From: Ichthyophis bannanicus
Taxonomy: Eukaryota > Chordata > Amphibia > Gymnophiona > Ichthyophiidae
Reading direction: 5' to 3'
NCBI GenBank assembly: GCA_033557465.1
Contig: CM066032.1
Location: 1,317,542,025 to 1,317,606,024 of the forward strand
DNA: 64,000 nt
Below the pieces are notes generated by a model that was not told the DNA's origin, made no database searches, and was given only the letters and a program-made list of their open reading frames with translations. This document shows positions 34,725-46,902 of this stretch, in pieces. The position numbers and the translations under genes were made by a program. Every line of letters begins with the position of its first letter. Within the stretch, counting starts at the first letter, position 1.

Positions 34725-37700
34725 CTATGAGCCTCCACCAACCTCCTTTCCCGTTGAGCCATGCTGGACACTTCCTCCAGAATGTCCCGCAACCCACCTC
34801 GTCGAGGGGCAGGACCAACCCCCGGGTCGAGACATGACAGCGCGGCTTGCCACAGGTGTTAGCGTACCACGGCCGTGTTGAGGTAGAGGGTCCCGGAGTC
34901 CTGCCTTAGAGGAAAGGACCAGGCCCCGTACACCCACTCCGCATACGTGAGGAGGGAAAGGTCGCGCAGGTGAAGAGCAGCGGACACCAACCTGCAGGCC
35001 TCCACGTTAAAGGGGCACTGCCGGAGGAAATGGTCCATGGTCTCCGCTTGCCCCTCACACCCGGCCCTCGGACAGACCCGCTCGGCCTGTGACCTGTACT
35101 TGAGGTTTGTCCCTCACGTACAAACGCCCGTGGAAAGACAACCAGGCTACATCCCGAACCTTCTTCGGTAGCCGAGGGGAGTTCAACAGCCGAAGGCCCC
35201 GCTGCATCACATCCGCCGTACAGTCCCGCAGGGCCCACCGTGGTTGATAGTGAGAGGTGAGTACCATCCGGTATACTCCTTTCCGCCCCAAGGACTGGGC
35301 GAGCGGGTCGGTCCACCCCCCCCGCCGAATGAGCCCCACCATCACAATACGTACGTACGATGGGGCCTGTTCCCCTCTCCGGCGCACACGTGGGACCGAG
35401 GACGCCCCCGTCCCACTGCTCCCAGAAGCGGGAGAACCATTCCCGATAGGAGGCCACCCACCAGAACCCCACCCCCTTCCCGCATCCTACCCAAGTGGAA
35501 CGCCATAGACAAGACTGACAGGAAGACAAGGGGGTGCAACATACCCAAACCGCCCTCTGCCCCCGATCCCGGCAAACGATGTTGCGCTGGACGGGGTTCA
35601 AGCGTTACCCCACAGAAAAACAGAAAAAGACAGCACAGACAGACGCCTGACGGGACAACGGAAGGACGAAGACCGTGGCCACGTGCAGAAAGGAGAGGAA
35701 GCAGAAACGTCCCGAGGAGTTTTGATCTTCTCCTCGTACGTACAACCTCCACCCCCTCCACCGCAGCACCCGACACCGTGCAGTCTCGAGACAACGATCC
35801 CAATTGGACTCCGCACAGTCCTCCGGCCCGAAGACGAGGCCCAAAACGAGGACCTCCCCCACGGGAGGAGGAAAGGGGGCGCAGGAAAGGCGGGAGGCCT
35901 CCGAGGAGCCCAACCACAGCGTCTGGCAACTTGCTGTTGGTTTACAACAGAATGGGCTACCCTCCGAGTACTCCTCCACGGCCTCTCGCAGGGCCTCTAC
36001 CCCTTCAGTTGCCGTCCACGTAAACTGATATGTCGTCAGCGTAGGCAACGACGGACACCGGGGGCGCACCGGGCACCTCCAGGCCCCGCAACCCACCTGA
36101 GGACAATCTCCGGAGGAAGGGGTCGAGGGAGAAAACATACAGCAGGGGGCTCAAAGGGCACCCCTGCCCGCACCCCCGAGGCGACACCAAATGGCCGTCC
36201 GAGCCACCCGTTAATAAACGGAAGCTCACCCCCCCCTCGGTACAGCGCCTGCACGACGAAGAGGAAACCTGCGGGGAGGCCGAGTGCTGGAGCACACCAC
36301 CCACAGGTACCGGTGACTGACTCGATCAAAGGCTTTGGACTGATCCAAGGAGACCAACCAGTGGTCCTGTTGGAGTGCGACCGGCCTCTTTCCACCATCT
36401 CCCGGACTGTGGCGACAGCGTCCATAACCCCTTCTCCCCCCGAACGGAACAAAACTGGGAAGGGGACAGCAAATCGCCCGACAGACCTCCACCAGTCGGT
36501 TGGCCAAACACTTGGCCAGGATCTTCCGGTCCCGCGTTCAGAAGAGAGAGCGGCCCGCCAGAAGTTCCAAGGAGCTGATCGTCCTTTCCCTTGGAGAGCA
36601 GTAGCACAGGACAGACTCCGAAATGACCGCGGGAGATACCCCGTGTCCATGATCTCCTGAAAACAGGGAGGTCAGGAAGGGGGCCAGCTGGGCAATGAAA
36701 GTGCGATAGAACCTCCACAGGGAGCCCATCGCGCCCCAGGCACCTTCCCCCAACGTCATGGCACGAATCGCCCTCTCCACCTCCACCTGCTGAATCGGAG
36801 CAGCGAGTGCATCAACCTGTGCCTGGACCACAGCCGAATACACCGGGGGAAGGCCCAGGTACGTTCGGGATATGGGTGAGGTCCACGGGGCGATCCCCAA
36901 ACAGGTCCGAGAAGTATTCCCCCACCATCCGCAAAAGGTCCTCCTGGGAGGTATGAATGGGTACCGTCCTCGCCCCGCAGGGCCATGACCTCCCGACGCT
37001 GAACCCTCTCCCTGCAAGTCCGGAAAGGGTCTGGAGTGGCGCCCCCACCGGCCGCCCCCTCGAAGCATAGGGAGGCATGGCATGGCGATCGTAAAGCAGG
37101 CCACCGGAGCTGGACGCGCACCCTCTTCAACCTCCTCCCGCGCTGCCCCCTCGGGATACCAAACGATCCAGCGACCTCCGGAGGACAGTGTAGGTGAGGT
37201 AGCGGGATCGAGCCATGGAGGTACCCCGGGAAAACGGAAGAGTTGTCGGGCACGCGTCTTCACCTCATCCCACCAGGCACCACGGTAAGGAAAAACACTC
37301 AGCAGGGTCTCCTGGTCTGCGAGAAAGGCCAAGAACTCTGGACCACCTCTGATGTTGCCAACAACTGCACATTCAGTCGCCACAGGCCAGGACCCCTGCT
37401 AAGCTCCTCGTGGTTGGCCAGGAAGACACAGAGAGGACGCGGTGGTCCGAAAAGTCAACCGCCTGCAACTGCGGAGGGGAACACAACTCCACCCGTGCAC
37501 TCACATATATCCGATCGATAACGAACTCCTGCAGGTCCCATGGTAGTAGGTGAACCCCGGCGACTCTAGGAAAAGCCCGGTGGAAAACATCCACGAGGTC
37601 AGCCGTCCGGGTCATCTCGGCCAAAAAGAGGCCCTCGTAACTGGGTGGGCAACGCTCCCCCCCTCATCCTGCAAAAAGGTGGTGGTGTTGAATCCCCGGC

Positions 37701-38137
37701 AAGGACACACCAACGGGAGGTGTGTAAGTAGGGGCGGATGACCCCAAACAGGGTCTTCCGCCCCAACTTAGACTGGGGCCCCGTAAACCACCACGAAACG
37801 AAACCCGATGGGCCCGCAGTAGCCGTCTAAAACCAAGCACCGCCCCTGCTCCAGTTTCCCACACGTACTGCACCTGAAAATCGTTGGACGTTGAACAAAA
37901 CCGCCACTCCTGCATAGGGCTTGTGCCGCAAGGGACCAGTATGAAGGGCCCCACCCTCCACTCTCGCTTTGCCCGATGAAGGCTAGCGAGCGAGGTGAGT
38001 CTGGTCTCCTGCAAGAAGATGACATCCAGCCCGCTCGTAGAAAGAAAATCATAGGCCATAGCCCGCGCCTGGTCTGTCCTGAGAAAATGCTGGCCCACGT
38101 TGATGGTGGCGCACGAGAACGCAGGAGTGCACGCCAT
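34725..38137 (-). pseudogene. Tx1-like LINE ORF2 (endonuclease and reverse transcriptase)
   Basis: The likely start at 38,137 gives CATINVGQHF and then DVIFLQETRL (catalytic Glu at 38,006-38,008), the N-terminal APE endonuclease motifs. The endonuclease end, with VDFSDHRVLSVS, lies at about 37,450. The RT begins near VERAIRAMTLGE (about 36,770) and continues through VLLLSKGKD, AKCLANRLV-like, WLVSLDQSKAFDRVSHRYL (about 36,320-36,370), QGCPLSPLLYVFSLDPFLRR (about 36,120-36,180) and the polymerase motif YADD (36,032-36,043). Downstream to about 34,725 is the thumb and C-terminal region, in fragments. At least six frame changes are needed to read it through, so it is inactive. Confidence 0.75.
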
Positions 38138-38139
38138 GC

Positions 38140-40941
38140 CTATTTCGAGTGCAGTGACCCTTTCCTCCTCCTCTTCTCACCAACCCCGGGATCCCCAGAA
38201 TCCCGCTTGGCAGGACAGGCCTGCGAGCTCAAACAACTCCTCCTGGTCCACATCGACCACCTCGAGGATCTCCTCCTCCTCCCGCTCGACCCGACCCTGT
38301 CACCCCAGGAGGTGCTGGCGCCCCCGGGACCACCAGGCAAAGCTGTCGCGAGGTGCAGGCCCAGCCCCCTACCGGAGGAGGAGGTACAAACGGGTCAGGG
38401 GTCGGAGGAATGACCTCCTCCGTGGGGGTCCACCACCTGTGCAGCCCCCCCCTCCCCGGACAAAGACTGAGACAATATGAACAGTGGCCCACCCCCGCGG
38501 GGGAGGCCAGGGCGGCCGGGTCAGCAGGGGGCTCCTGCGAAGGCCCCGAACCCAACTGCGGGGGTACAAGGCCATCCTCCCTCACCCGTCGGGCGCCAGT
38601 ATCCCCCTTGATTGGAGGACCCTGACTGCGGCGCGCCTTCTGCACCTTTGAAGGTCGCCGCTGAGGAAGAGGGGCCTCCCCCGCCGCCCAACCGCCTCCG
38701 AGCGCCGCACAGGAAGCCCTGCCTCCACAGGCATGCACTCCTCCACCTCAGCCTCATCAGTAGCCAAGAAGAAGAAACGGTTAACGTCCAACTCGGTCTC
38801 TACTTCCTTCAATGGGGAGGTCTCCCGCTTCTTCCTCTTGGACTTGCCACCCTTGGAAGGTACCGTGGTCCATTCCTGAGGTGGCACCACCCGCGAACCC
38901 ACTATCCTGTCGTGACACATCAACCTCCACCACATCAACCCTCTCCATCCCTCCTACCCATATCCCCTCCTCCTGGTGGCGTCCCTCGGTTCAATGGACT
39001 CCTCCACCCCAGGGCCCCCTGGCTCCTCCTGAGGGCGAGGGGCCTCTACAGCCTCCTCCAGCACAGGAGCCCGAGGTGGAGTGACGGCAACCCCCTCCCA
39101 GTCCATTGTGTGACGCGGAGGGGCAGCGGGCAAAGGGGTGGCCCAACTCCCCGCAAAGGTTACACCGAATAGCAAACACCCGGCCCGAAGCGGTGACCCC
39201 GTCCACCACAACGGGTGCAGGCCCTGCTCGGGACAGTTTCATGCTCAATGGCGAAATGAGCCACAGCGGTGACACTCACGGGGGTTGCCCGGGGTAATAG
39301 CACAAGATGCGATCCCGACCGAGGAAACTGGCCGAGGGCACGTGCTGCACCACGTTTCCCACCTCACGCAAACGGATCCTGCCCTTCCACGACCCGTCCC
39401 ACACCCCTAGGGGCCCAGCGCCCTTAACCAGGGGTGCGAGGAGCACCGCATGGCGCGACAACCAAAACTGGATGTCCTGCCCTGGGAGCGACTCATTCCT
39501 GGATAGGATGGTCACAGGTACCGTCCCCTGGCGAGAGATAGGCACAACACGAAGTCAGCCCACCCTCCCTGCCCCCTCTGCTGCTGGTATCGGTCCCAGA
39601 AAATCTTCCAGCCCCCGTCCTCAGCATGAAACTAACATCATATTCAATGGTGTTGTTCATGTGGATAAAGGCGTAGAGATCTCCTGGGAGAAAACCCCAG
39701 CCCAAGGACCATCCTCAAGACCTGTTCCCTGGCTGGAGGGGACCCCTCCCCAGCCCATCGGATCTCTGCGCCACGTTTGCGCCGTCCGGGACCTCCCCCC
39801 CTACTCCCCTTGGAAACCCTCCCCCTCCCCCTCCGCCTTCCCCTCCTACGGGACCAGTCCCCTGCATACCTCCCCTCCCACCACCCTCCCCCGACGTCCC
39901 CGGAGTGGTGCGCGACCCCTTAAGAGCCTCCGCACAGGTACGGAGGGGGGAGCCGACCCCCAGCCTCCATCCCCCGCCCTTCTGGACGTTCTCCTCCTTC
40001 CACCTGCGGGGAACCTGTTGCCGGACCCACAGGATCCGTGATCTCCTCACTTGGAACAACCTGAGGACTGGGTAGGGTCAGCTCCGCAAATACAGAGTCC
40101 GGGATGCTCTCCCTTCCGGATCCCTGGGTACCACCGAGAACCCCTGGATCATCCCCCGTCGCCGACCGCCTGATGTTGAAATGCAGCAAAGGCCCCCAGG
40201 AGGGCCCCGTCGGGGTCTCCAAAGCCAATTTTAAAGCGGCACAAACCTGGTTCTCGTTTAATACCCAGGGAACCGGAAAACCCCCCCAAACTTCCATCCT
40301 GCTTCTCCCTCCGACCCAGCAGAAGGCTCCTGGGTCTCGGCCACCACTACCGGGGACAAACCCCCGCTCCCCTTCAATCCCGGAAGCCAGGGGAACCATC
40401 CTCTCCCTCACTCCCCCTTTCTAACATCCCCTTCCTTCCATCCTGAGCAACCTCCCCCTCCTGCCCCACAACGAAACCTGTCGTCCGCTCCCCCTTTCCC
40501 TCCGCCATACTCCTCCACCAACCCACCGTCCTCCACTCCCTGCATGGCCACCGCCAACAAGGCAGGACCATCTCGGGACAGCGGGGCAGATCCTGCATAG
40601 CAAAACACCCTAGACAGCCACCCCCATGCCCCTCTGCCCTCACAGGTCCTACCTGGTCGTCGCTGCCAGCCGTGGCACAGGGATCCAGAGAAGTCCGGCC
40701 GGTAGCCAAGGCTCCAGCAGGCAGGGCGGACACCCCCCTGCGAGCCAGGCTCACCTCAGCCATGCCACCAGACTGGATAGACACCGGTGCATCCCGCTCC
40801 GCTGATCCAGCCCTCAAAGATAGTGGCCCCCTATCTTTCCCTATCCCTTTACTCATGCCTTTCCGGCGCCAAACAGCCGCCTCAGGAAAGCCGGGCTGCC
40901 ATCCCGTAACTGTTTTAGCACCGGAAAAACATCCACATTAG
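38140..40941 (-). pseudogene. Tx1-like LINE ORF1 (RNA-binding, zinc knuckles)
   Basis: A Pro/Gly/Arg-rich N-terminal region (40,941-39,720) is followed by DLYAFIHMNNTIEYDVSF (about 39,640-39,690). Next comes VTILSRNESLPGQDIQFWL (about 39,465-39,525), then VGNVVQHVPSASFLGRDRIL (about 39,300-39,365), together the central RNA-binding part of Tx1-type ORF1. A first CCHC box (39,233-39,274) keeps all four ligands but contains two stops. A second, CNLCGELGHPFARC (39,123-39,164), is intact. A basic, Pro-rich C-terminal region extends towards 38.2 kb; its end was not determined. Confidence 0.65.
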
Positions 40942-41390
40942 GGGGGGCCGAACTTTCACCCTCCCCCCCACCCAAAACCATGGTAGATTGTACAGTTCCT
41001 GGACGCTGCAGATCCAGACAGGGAAATGGACAAATCAGCCACCCTCCGGATTTCCACAGACTCCAGCAGGCTCAAAGGACGGGGGGCTGCCAGTCTTCAG
41101 GCTCCTGGCCACACTGAGAGAGGGCTCAGCCAAAGCAGATGAAATGCTGCTCCGCGGGATCGTAGAAGGCATCCCCGAAGCTGCTGTTGCTGAATCCAAG
41201 CCCCGACAGGAGGAAACAGCAGACAAACCCCTACTAGCAGCACCGATTCCCCTCCGACAACAGGCCTTCCGATGGGGAATCCGGTCTGCATTCCTGGAAC
41301 CTTGCCGTTGCTTCAGTGACAGGAGAGGAGAAGGGGAATAAGCAGTGACACACTTCCTGGCAAACCCGGACGTGACCTCATGATCTTCAC

Positions 41391-41890
41391 NNNNNNNNNN
41401 NNNNNNNNNNNNNNNNNNNNNNNNNNNNNNNNNNNNNNNNNNNNNNNNNNNNNNNNNNNNNNNNNNNNNNNNNNNNNNNNNNNNNNNNNNNNNNNNNNNN
41501 NNNNNNNNNNNNNNNNNNNNNNNNNNNNNNNNNNNNNNNNNNNNNNNNNNNNNNNNNNNNNNNNNNNNNNNNNNNNNNNNNNNNNNNNNNNNNNNNNNNN
41601 NNNNNNNNNNNNNNNNNNNNNNNNNNNNNNNNNNNNNNNNNNNNNNNNNNNNNNNNNNNNNNNNNNNNNNNNNNNNNNNNNNNNNNNNNNNNNNNNNNNN
41701 NNNNNNNNNNNNNNNNNNNNNNNNNNNNNNNNNNNNNNNNNNNNNNNNNNNNNNNNNNNNNNNNNNNNNNNNNNNNNNNNNNNNNNNNNNNNNNNNNNNN
41801 NNNNNNNNNNNNNNNNNNNNNNNNNNNNNNNNNNNNNNNNNNNNNNNNNNNNNNNNNNNNNNNNNNNNNNNNNNNNNNNNNNNNNNNNNN
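41391..41890. other. assembly gap, 500 N
   Basis: Exactly 500 unknown bases between the 5' end of the Tx1-like LINE and a CR1-like fragment. The 5' part of the interrupted DIRS element could lie here or have been lost. Confidence 1.
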
Positions 41891-42690
41891 GACCTCCAAT
41901 CTTCAGGTATTAGAGATGATTTTAATGATAGATACAGATTAATAATCGACGGTCTGCACTCTCATAAATTTCAGTTCTTTCAACACCCTTGGATGGATGA
42001 CCATCCGGCTCAGGTGATTTGATACTCTTCAGTGGATATAATAGTTGTAAGACATCTTCCCGATGTATCGATATTCCTTCAATTCTTCCGCACCTTTAAA
42101 TACCACTTCTTCAGGAATGGTACCCATCCCTACAGCTTCCTCAGTAAAGACTGAAGCAAAGAATTCGCATATCAGTCATCTCCGCTAAGCCTTGTCGCCT
42201 CTTAGTGCTCCTTTTAACCCATTTATCCATCTAAGGGACCAAATGACTCTCGCACCAGCGTTTTTTTGCTACGAATGTACTTGAAAAGGTCTTTACTTCG
42301 CGTTTTTATTCCACAGCAAGCTTTCTTATCAAATTCTCCCTTTACCTGCCTTATCAATGGCCTTGCATTTGGACCTTGCCAGTGCTTGTGCTGGTTCCAG
42401 GTTTGGTCGTTTGGCTCTTTTTCCCCATTTCCTGAACCGATGCTTTTTCTGGCAACAAACAGCCCGTCCTCTGGACATCACCTTTAAACCATGCTGGCAG
42501 TTTTTTGGACTTCCTTCCACCTTTTATTAAAGGTGATGGAATACAGCTGGTCTGGGCTTCCAAGATAGTATTTTCAACAAAAAGCCAAGCCTGATGTTAC
42601 GGCTTTAACCTTTGCAACTGCTCCTTTTAGTTTTTGTCTTAACTGGTTTTTCCCTCATTTTAATTCATAGTATCCCCTTTTTGAAAGTTA
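41891..42690 (-). mobile_element. CR1-like LINE fragment, antisense
   Basis: The plus strand carries antisense CR1 landmarks between the endonuclease and RT: CCATCCGGCTCAGGTGATTT (42,001-42,020), a GCAAAGAATTCGCATATCAG block (about 42,152), CTTTTAACCCATTTATCCAT (about 42,211), TCAAATTCTCCCTTTACCTG (about 42,329), and AACCATGCTGGCAG (about 42,487). It ends near 42,690, where DIRS-like sequence begins. Confidence 0.75.
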
Positions 42691-42859
42691 AGTTTCTACA
42701 TCTGTCCCAGGTGTTCCACCCCTGTTCAGTAGGGTCAGCTCCGAGACTTACTGTCGCAGGACGGTAGGGGAATGTATGGCATACAAAAACCCCGCCCGTC
42801 TCTACAGATCAGAGCCTGGCCCTACTGAACGGCTGTAACTGCTTTGGCCACCTCCCCTC

Positions 42860-44065
42860 CTTCCGGAAGTGCATGATGTCCCGGTTATGCTTCCAGGAAA
42901 CCTTCCACAAGGCAGTATTATGCCCTCAGCGTGGACGGGCCATTTCAAGTTTGGTGATAACCAAAAGGCCTGCAACCCATCTTGTCATCCGTATATAAAT
43001 ATGTTTTTGACAAACCTCCATTATTTATCAAAACAGATGGTCTCCAAATTGAGTTCAGGTCAGAGTCCATTTAAGTGCCATTGCTGCTCCTATGAACCCA
43101 TCAATGGACAACCCCATTTTAATCCCATCCTCTCATATCCGGAATCATGAGGAGGCCTGCCATCTACCAAAAAACTTGGCCATGAGACCACCTTCCAGAG
43201 GCATGGGATCCCAATATGCTTCTAGGGCAGCGTATGCTGCGTGCTCATTCTGAGCCCTCTAGGGGACACTACTTCGTTAAAGTCTCTGACACGGAAAGTT
43301 AACATACCTTTCTTGCAAGCACCTCAGCAAGTCGTATCAGTGAATTTAAAAGCTCCAGTGGCTGATTCCACCTTACACACAATGTCACACATGATTAGGT
43401 AATCCTAAGGAAAACATCCACACTTCATGCCTAAGGTGGATTCCCTCCTTTCATTTGAATAAAAGAGGTGTAATTTACCTGTTACGTCTTTCAACAGCCG
43501 CAATGCTTCAAATGCAGAGAAGACTTCTTCATACCTGGGGACGTGTGAAAAGAGCTGTGGCTTTTCATCTGCAGAGGACCCCAGCAACACAGAAAGGTCC
43601 CCTCAGCTATTCTGAAGTCTCTGATCCCTCGCATTTGGTGGGGGGTACTACAGGCAGTTTCAAAAAGATCTATATCCAACTGGATTTGCTTTCAATGTAG
43701 TGCCTTTTATCTATCATAGCTAACACCATTCACTGGTTGGACCATGTTCCTGCTCACAATGCTGAGAGTCCTGTGGCCAGCCTCACGGGCTCACCTCCAT
43801 TCCGTTCATATATTAACGACCTTTGTGGAGAAGATACCTGGTCATAGGTTCAACGTCCCACTAATGCTTGGATAAAGGCTCCCGCAAGGGCATGTTATGG
43901 TTGGTCAGGCTGCTGTCAAAAAAACCTCTTCCATACATAATCCACTCCTAGGCCGCCTCTCTTACAGGATGCCAGAGATCCATGGGATGGAAGTGGAAAG
44001 GCCCGCCAACAGGCCCTCAACCACTCGGGGGATCCTTTCCCTGGACTCTACATCTAGGGTTTCCT
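42860..44065 (+). pseudogene. DIRS tyrosine recombinase relic, second copy
   Basis: Heavily decayed plus-strand recombinase. Visible pieces are LQPILSSVYKYVFDK and SHPLISGIMRR (about 42,970-43,160, N-terminal core-binding part), FLASTSASRISEF (about 43,310-43,350, the region of the first catalytic Arg), VILRKTSTLHA (about 43,390-43,425), and LQAVSKRSISNWICF (about 43,650-43,690). The final catalytic box cannot be placed securely. A downstream copy of the DIRS internal complementary region supports the call. Stops are present about every 30-60 codons. Confidence 0.55.
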
Positions 44066-44163
44066 TCACAGTGTGTGACGACCTACATCCTGTTTGTCTT
44101 GCGTGATAGCATAGTTAATCACCTGGTTAAAGGTGATCTCCGGGAACAGCCAGGATTGAGGTA
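44066..44163 (+). repeat. DIRS internal complementary region, second copy
   Basis: After the recombinase relic, GACGACCTACATCCTGTTTG is followed by AGTTAATCACCTGGTTAAAG and GTGATCTCCGGGAACAGCCA. This aligns with the element-sense strand of 31,863-31,970 (GAGGACCTGACTTCCTGCTT, AGTTACTCACCTGTAACAGG, TGTTCTCCAGGAGCAGCAGG). The position just after the recombinase is the same as in the 31.6-kb copy. Confidence 0.55.
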
Positions 44164-44195
44164 ATTCCACAACCCACCCATCTCCACTAGCAGGT

Positions 44196-44250
44196 TGTGT
44201 GTGTCCCTCTCTCTCTCTTTCCCCTATTCTCTCTCTCTCTCTCTCCTTTC
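44196..44250. repeat. CT dinucleotide repeat
   Basis: Two CT-rich runs interrupted by TTTCCCCTATT. A minus-strand frame of Arg/Glu dipeptides across it is a by-product. Confidence 0.85.
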
Positions 44251-44591
44251 CTGGTGTCAGCTTTAAACTCAACTGGAGAGAGGCATTTTGGAACAATGGC
44301 GGGGAAGGCAGCACACACGCACTGGTGGTATGCTCCCAAAAGCTTTAAAATATAGGACGTTGGGAGAGCGTTCACCACACAGGCTAAGTTGGTACCCAAT
44401 GCCACACACATGTGAAGAATTATTCCTGGTGTTCCTGGCAGATCACCTGTTAACACGGGACTAAACTATGCTGTACATGACAGACACAGCAGTGGAGGCA
44501 GGTAGCAGCAAGAATTGCTGTGGCCACCACAGAGGTTTGTTTATGTTGCCCACCCACCAGACGGTAAAGCCAGTCACTGATACCCCACACA

Positions 44592-45532
44592 TTGTCTTTC
44601 ACATCCACAGGTAGAGGATCTTTCCGGAAGAAGGGGCGCGAAGGTTGCGGCTCCACCACAGCGGACTATCTTGCCCGCCTCCAGAGGGCGGCGCAGGCAG
44701 AGGGTGATGGTGAGTATTGACAACCTTGCGTCCCCGAGTAACAAAATGTCACTGTATTGGCCCACCAGCCTGTGTGGTGGCTGCATATGTACATGTGTTT
44801 ATGTGACACACTTGATAATGGGCTGATGACTGTCATCTTCCACGAGAGGATGTGATTGACAACGATGAGCAGAGCCCAGTACATCTGCATATGCGGCTGA
44901 GGCGCACCCCCCTGTCCACCATGCCCCAGAGGTGGAATGGTGGTGGTGGTTGGAGCGAGGAACCCTGAAGGTGGAGGCGGAGGGACGGCGAGATGATGAG
45001 CCGGCGGAGAGTTACAGTGGAGGAGGGGGCTGATGGGGGCATGGAAGGGTGTGTGGGTGGGTGGCGTGGAAGGGGAGGGACCGAGGGTCACCTTTGTGGT
45101 CTGATGTGGGTGTGGTGGGGAGGGGTGGAGGAGGGTGTGGAGGCTGGGTGGGAGGTGGAAGGGAGGGAGGAGTAGACGGATGTTGTGGGGGATGGGAGAT
45201 GATGGGGAAAACACACGTTGCAGGCACAGGGCACTGTGGGCTCCAGCCAGCCATTCCATGTTGCTCCACCATCCAGGGCCACACACAGAAGTCGAATGCA
45301 CATGCCACCACCCAGACCCCTGGGACGATGTGTGTTGTTGTTGTGGGTGGGACAGGTGTGTGGCGGACCTGTATGTGACCCTGGATGCCTTGGAGCGGCG
45401 TGTGCACCTCATGTGTGCACGCAAACCAAGTGTGCTGGCAGCGAGCCATTCAAGCAGGTGGCCGCCGAGGTGGAGCGGCAACTTGCCATTGTCGGCGAGC
45501 CATCCCCTGAAGAGCCTCACAGGAGTCATTAA
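44592..45532 (+). other. candidate exon-like blocks, unassigned
   Basis: Three stretches have splice-like edges. The first is 44,612-44,711, between CACATCCACAG and GATG|GTGAGT, with a frame including TADYLARLQRAAQAEGDG. The second starts about 45,221 after CGTTGCAG. The third, about 45,355-45,532, has ADLYVTLDALERRVHLM and, in another frame, EPFKQVAAEVERQLAIVG before TAA at 45,530. The last two segments read as continuous helix-like protein only if one frameshift is allowed near 45,445. It may be another gene of the neighbouring Harbinger locus or a relic; no family is recognised. Confidence 0.25.
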
Positions 45533-46572
45533 TGGCTCCTGTGACATACACAAATGTGCCCTGTGCTGTCCTGTGGTTCCATAAATGGGCAAGGAGAAAT
45601 GCAGGGAGAGGGTTGTGTCTGATGTGGGGGTGGGGGGAGGGGTGGAGGAGGGTGTATAGGACCGGGCCTGGGGGTGGGCAGGGGGGGAGGAGGGGGGTGT
45701 TTGGGGGGGAAGTTGATGGGTATTGTCCCCATCCCAAACCTTGTAATTATATTCCCTACAGTTTTTTTAAACTATACAACACTCGTTTGTTAATTGCGAC
45801 TGGAAAATGGTCACGTGTCTCCCTTAGAAACACACTATGGATGCAAGCATGGGATATGTGTGTAGACAGGTATGTGTTGTAAAGGTAGACATGGATATCA
45901 TGCGTGGACTGGCTCACATGCAGTCGTGGGGGATGACCATGTGTGTAGGTGTGTGAGACCAGGATGGACCCTGAGATGCAGAAATGTAGATGACGGCCCA
46001 GTATACTGAGGCACGTGCATGCTGTGTGCCAATGTGTGGGAACCGTTTCTGATGCAAACTTCCTGTGTGCCAATAGTACAACTTGCAAACTAGTACGTCT
46101 GTGCTGCAGGGTAAGATGTACTGATGAGCCCAGGAGCTACTCAGGGGTAAAGCTGTTGAGTGTGTCCTGGGACAATACATGTCACAGGGATGGTTGGTGA
46201 GTAACCGGTATACGTTTGTGGGGGGGGCAGGCACGTAGGCAGTGTTGCAGGCAGGGACAAGGGACACACATGTGCGTCCAATGTAGGGGGTATGTAAGGA
46301 TTTTATCAGTGACGCCTCCCAACACTGGACATGTAGATCAAGAACATTCCCCCTGTGCAACCCGGGAGGATATGTAAACCGCCACACTGCAGCCCAGGAC
46401 TGGGATCTGACACAGTGCATGGCACACATGGCATGTGATGATGTCTGTGCTGTGATACCTGCCAGTACAGACACCCCACCATTGAGGGGCCTGTGTGCGC
46501 AATACAAAATGCATTTGCACACTATCTAAGGAGAGCACAGGGACACACATTGGCAACACACGTATGTACTGG

Positions 46573-46902
46573 TTAACAGCTGTTTATTGGACCCGGAGTC
46601 ACCTCCTGTCTGGCCGCTGCGCCTCCCACGGCACACCACCTCCCGCAGAACTGCACCTTGTCCTGGTGCCTCAGTTGCCGGTGCCGGTGCTGGTGCTGGT
46701 GCTGGTGCCAGTGCTGGTGCTGGCTGCTGGTACTGGTGATGGTGCTGGTGCTGGTGCTTGCTGCAATTAGCCCCACAATGTCCTCCATGGCATCCGCAAT
46801 GCGGGCAAGCGCCCCCGACCGCATCTCCTCCCGGATCATCCTCAGCTCCCTGGTATTTTCTCCAATTGCCATGTACAGACGCTGGAGTGCCTGATGAGTG
46901 GC
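46573..46902 (-). pseudogene. Harbinger Myb-like protein, exon 3 (C-terminal coiled part)
   Basis: Preceded on the minus strand by CCCACCCACAG, a good acceptor, with the exon starting at 46,902. The frame gives HQALQRLYMAIGENTRELRM, then IREEMRSGALARIADAMEDI. This is a helical segment typical of the C-terminus of Harbinger Myb/SANT-like proteins, which likely mediates oligomerisation or nuclease contact. It is followed by a hexanucleotide-encoded Ser/Thr/His/Gln stretch and a TAA at 46,573. The join to exon 2 is out of phase by my reading, so either the splice sites differ or another frame change has occurred. Confidence 0.5.
46683..46765. repeat. GGTGCT hexanucleotide repeat in coding exon
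   Basis: Imperfect tandem GGTGCT/GGTGCC units on plus. On the coding (minus) strand they encode alternating His/Gln and Ser/Thr residues, or Pro/Ala in the next frame. Such length-variable runs within the Myb-like exon are a likely source of frame changes. Confidence 0.85.

Larger units (their letters stand above)
33730..41390 (-). mobile_element. Tx1/L1-group LINE, nearly full length, decayed
   Basis: About 7.6 kb and very GC-rich compared with its flanks. On the minus strand it has ORF1 with an RNA-binding and zinc-knuckle protein, ORF2 with an APE-type endonuclease and reverse transcriptase, then a G-rich 3' UTR (about 33,760-34,700). An AATAAA signal (complement at 33,736-33,743) lies just before the junction with DIRS sequence. 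The order, the zinc knuckles and the RT motifs fit the Tx1 group of the L1 superclade, first known from Xenopus. The 5' end runs into an assembly gap. Frames are broken every 100-300 bases. Confidence 0.7.

Noticed and set aside
35244..36660. Long plus-strand frames (259 and 325 codons) rich in Arg, Pro and Gly
   Set aside because: They are antisense shadows of the GC-rich Tx1-like ORF2, which has real RT motifs on the minus strand.
41380..41913. Frames of 170-177 codons on both strands
   Set aside because: They consist almost entirely of N.
44666..45592. 308-codon minus-strand frame rich in Pro, His and Ser
   Set aside because: It is an antisense shadow of G-rich plus-strand sequence; no domain, and codon pattern follows simple-sequence bias.
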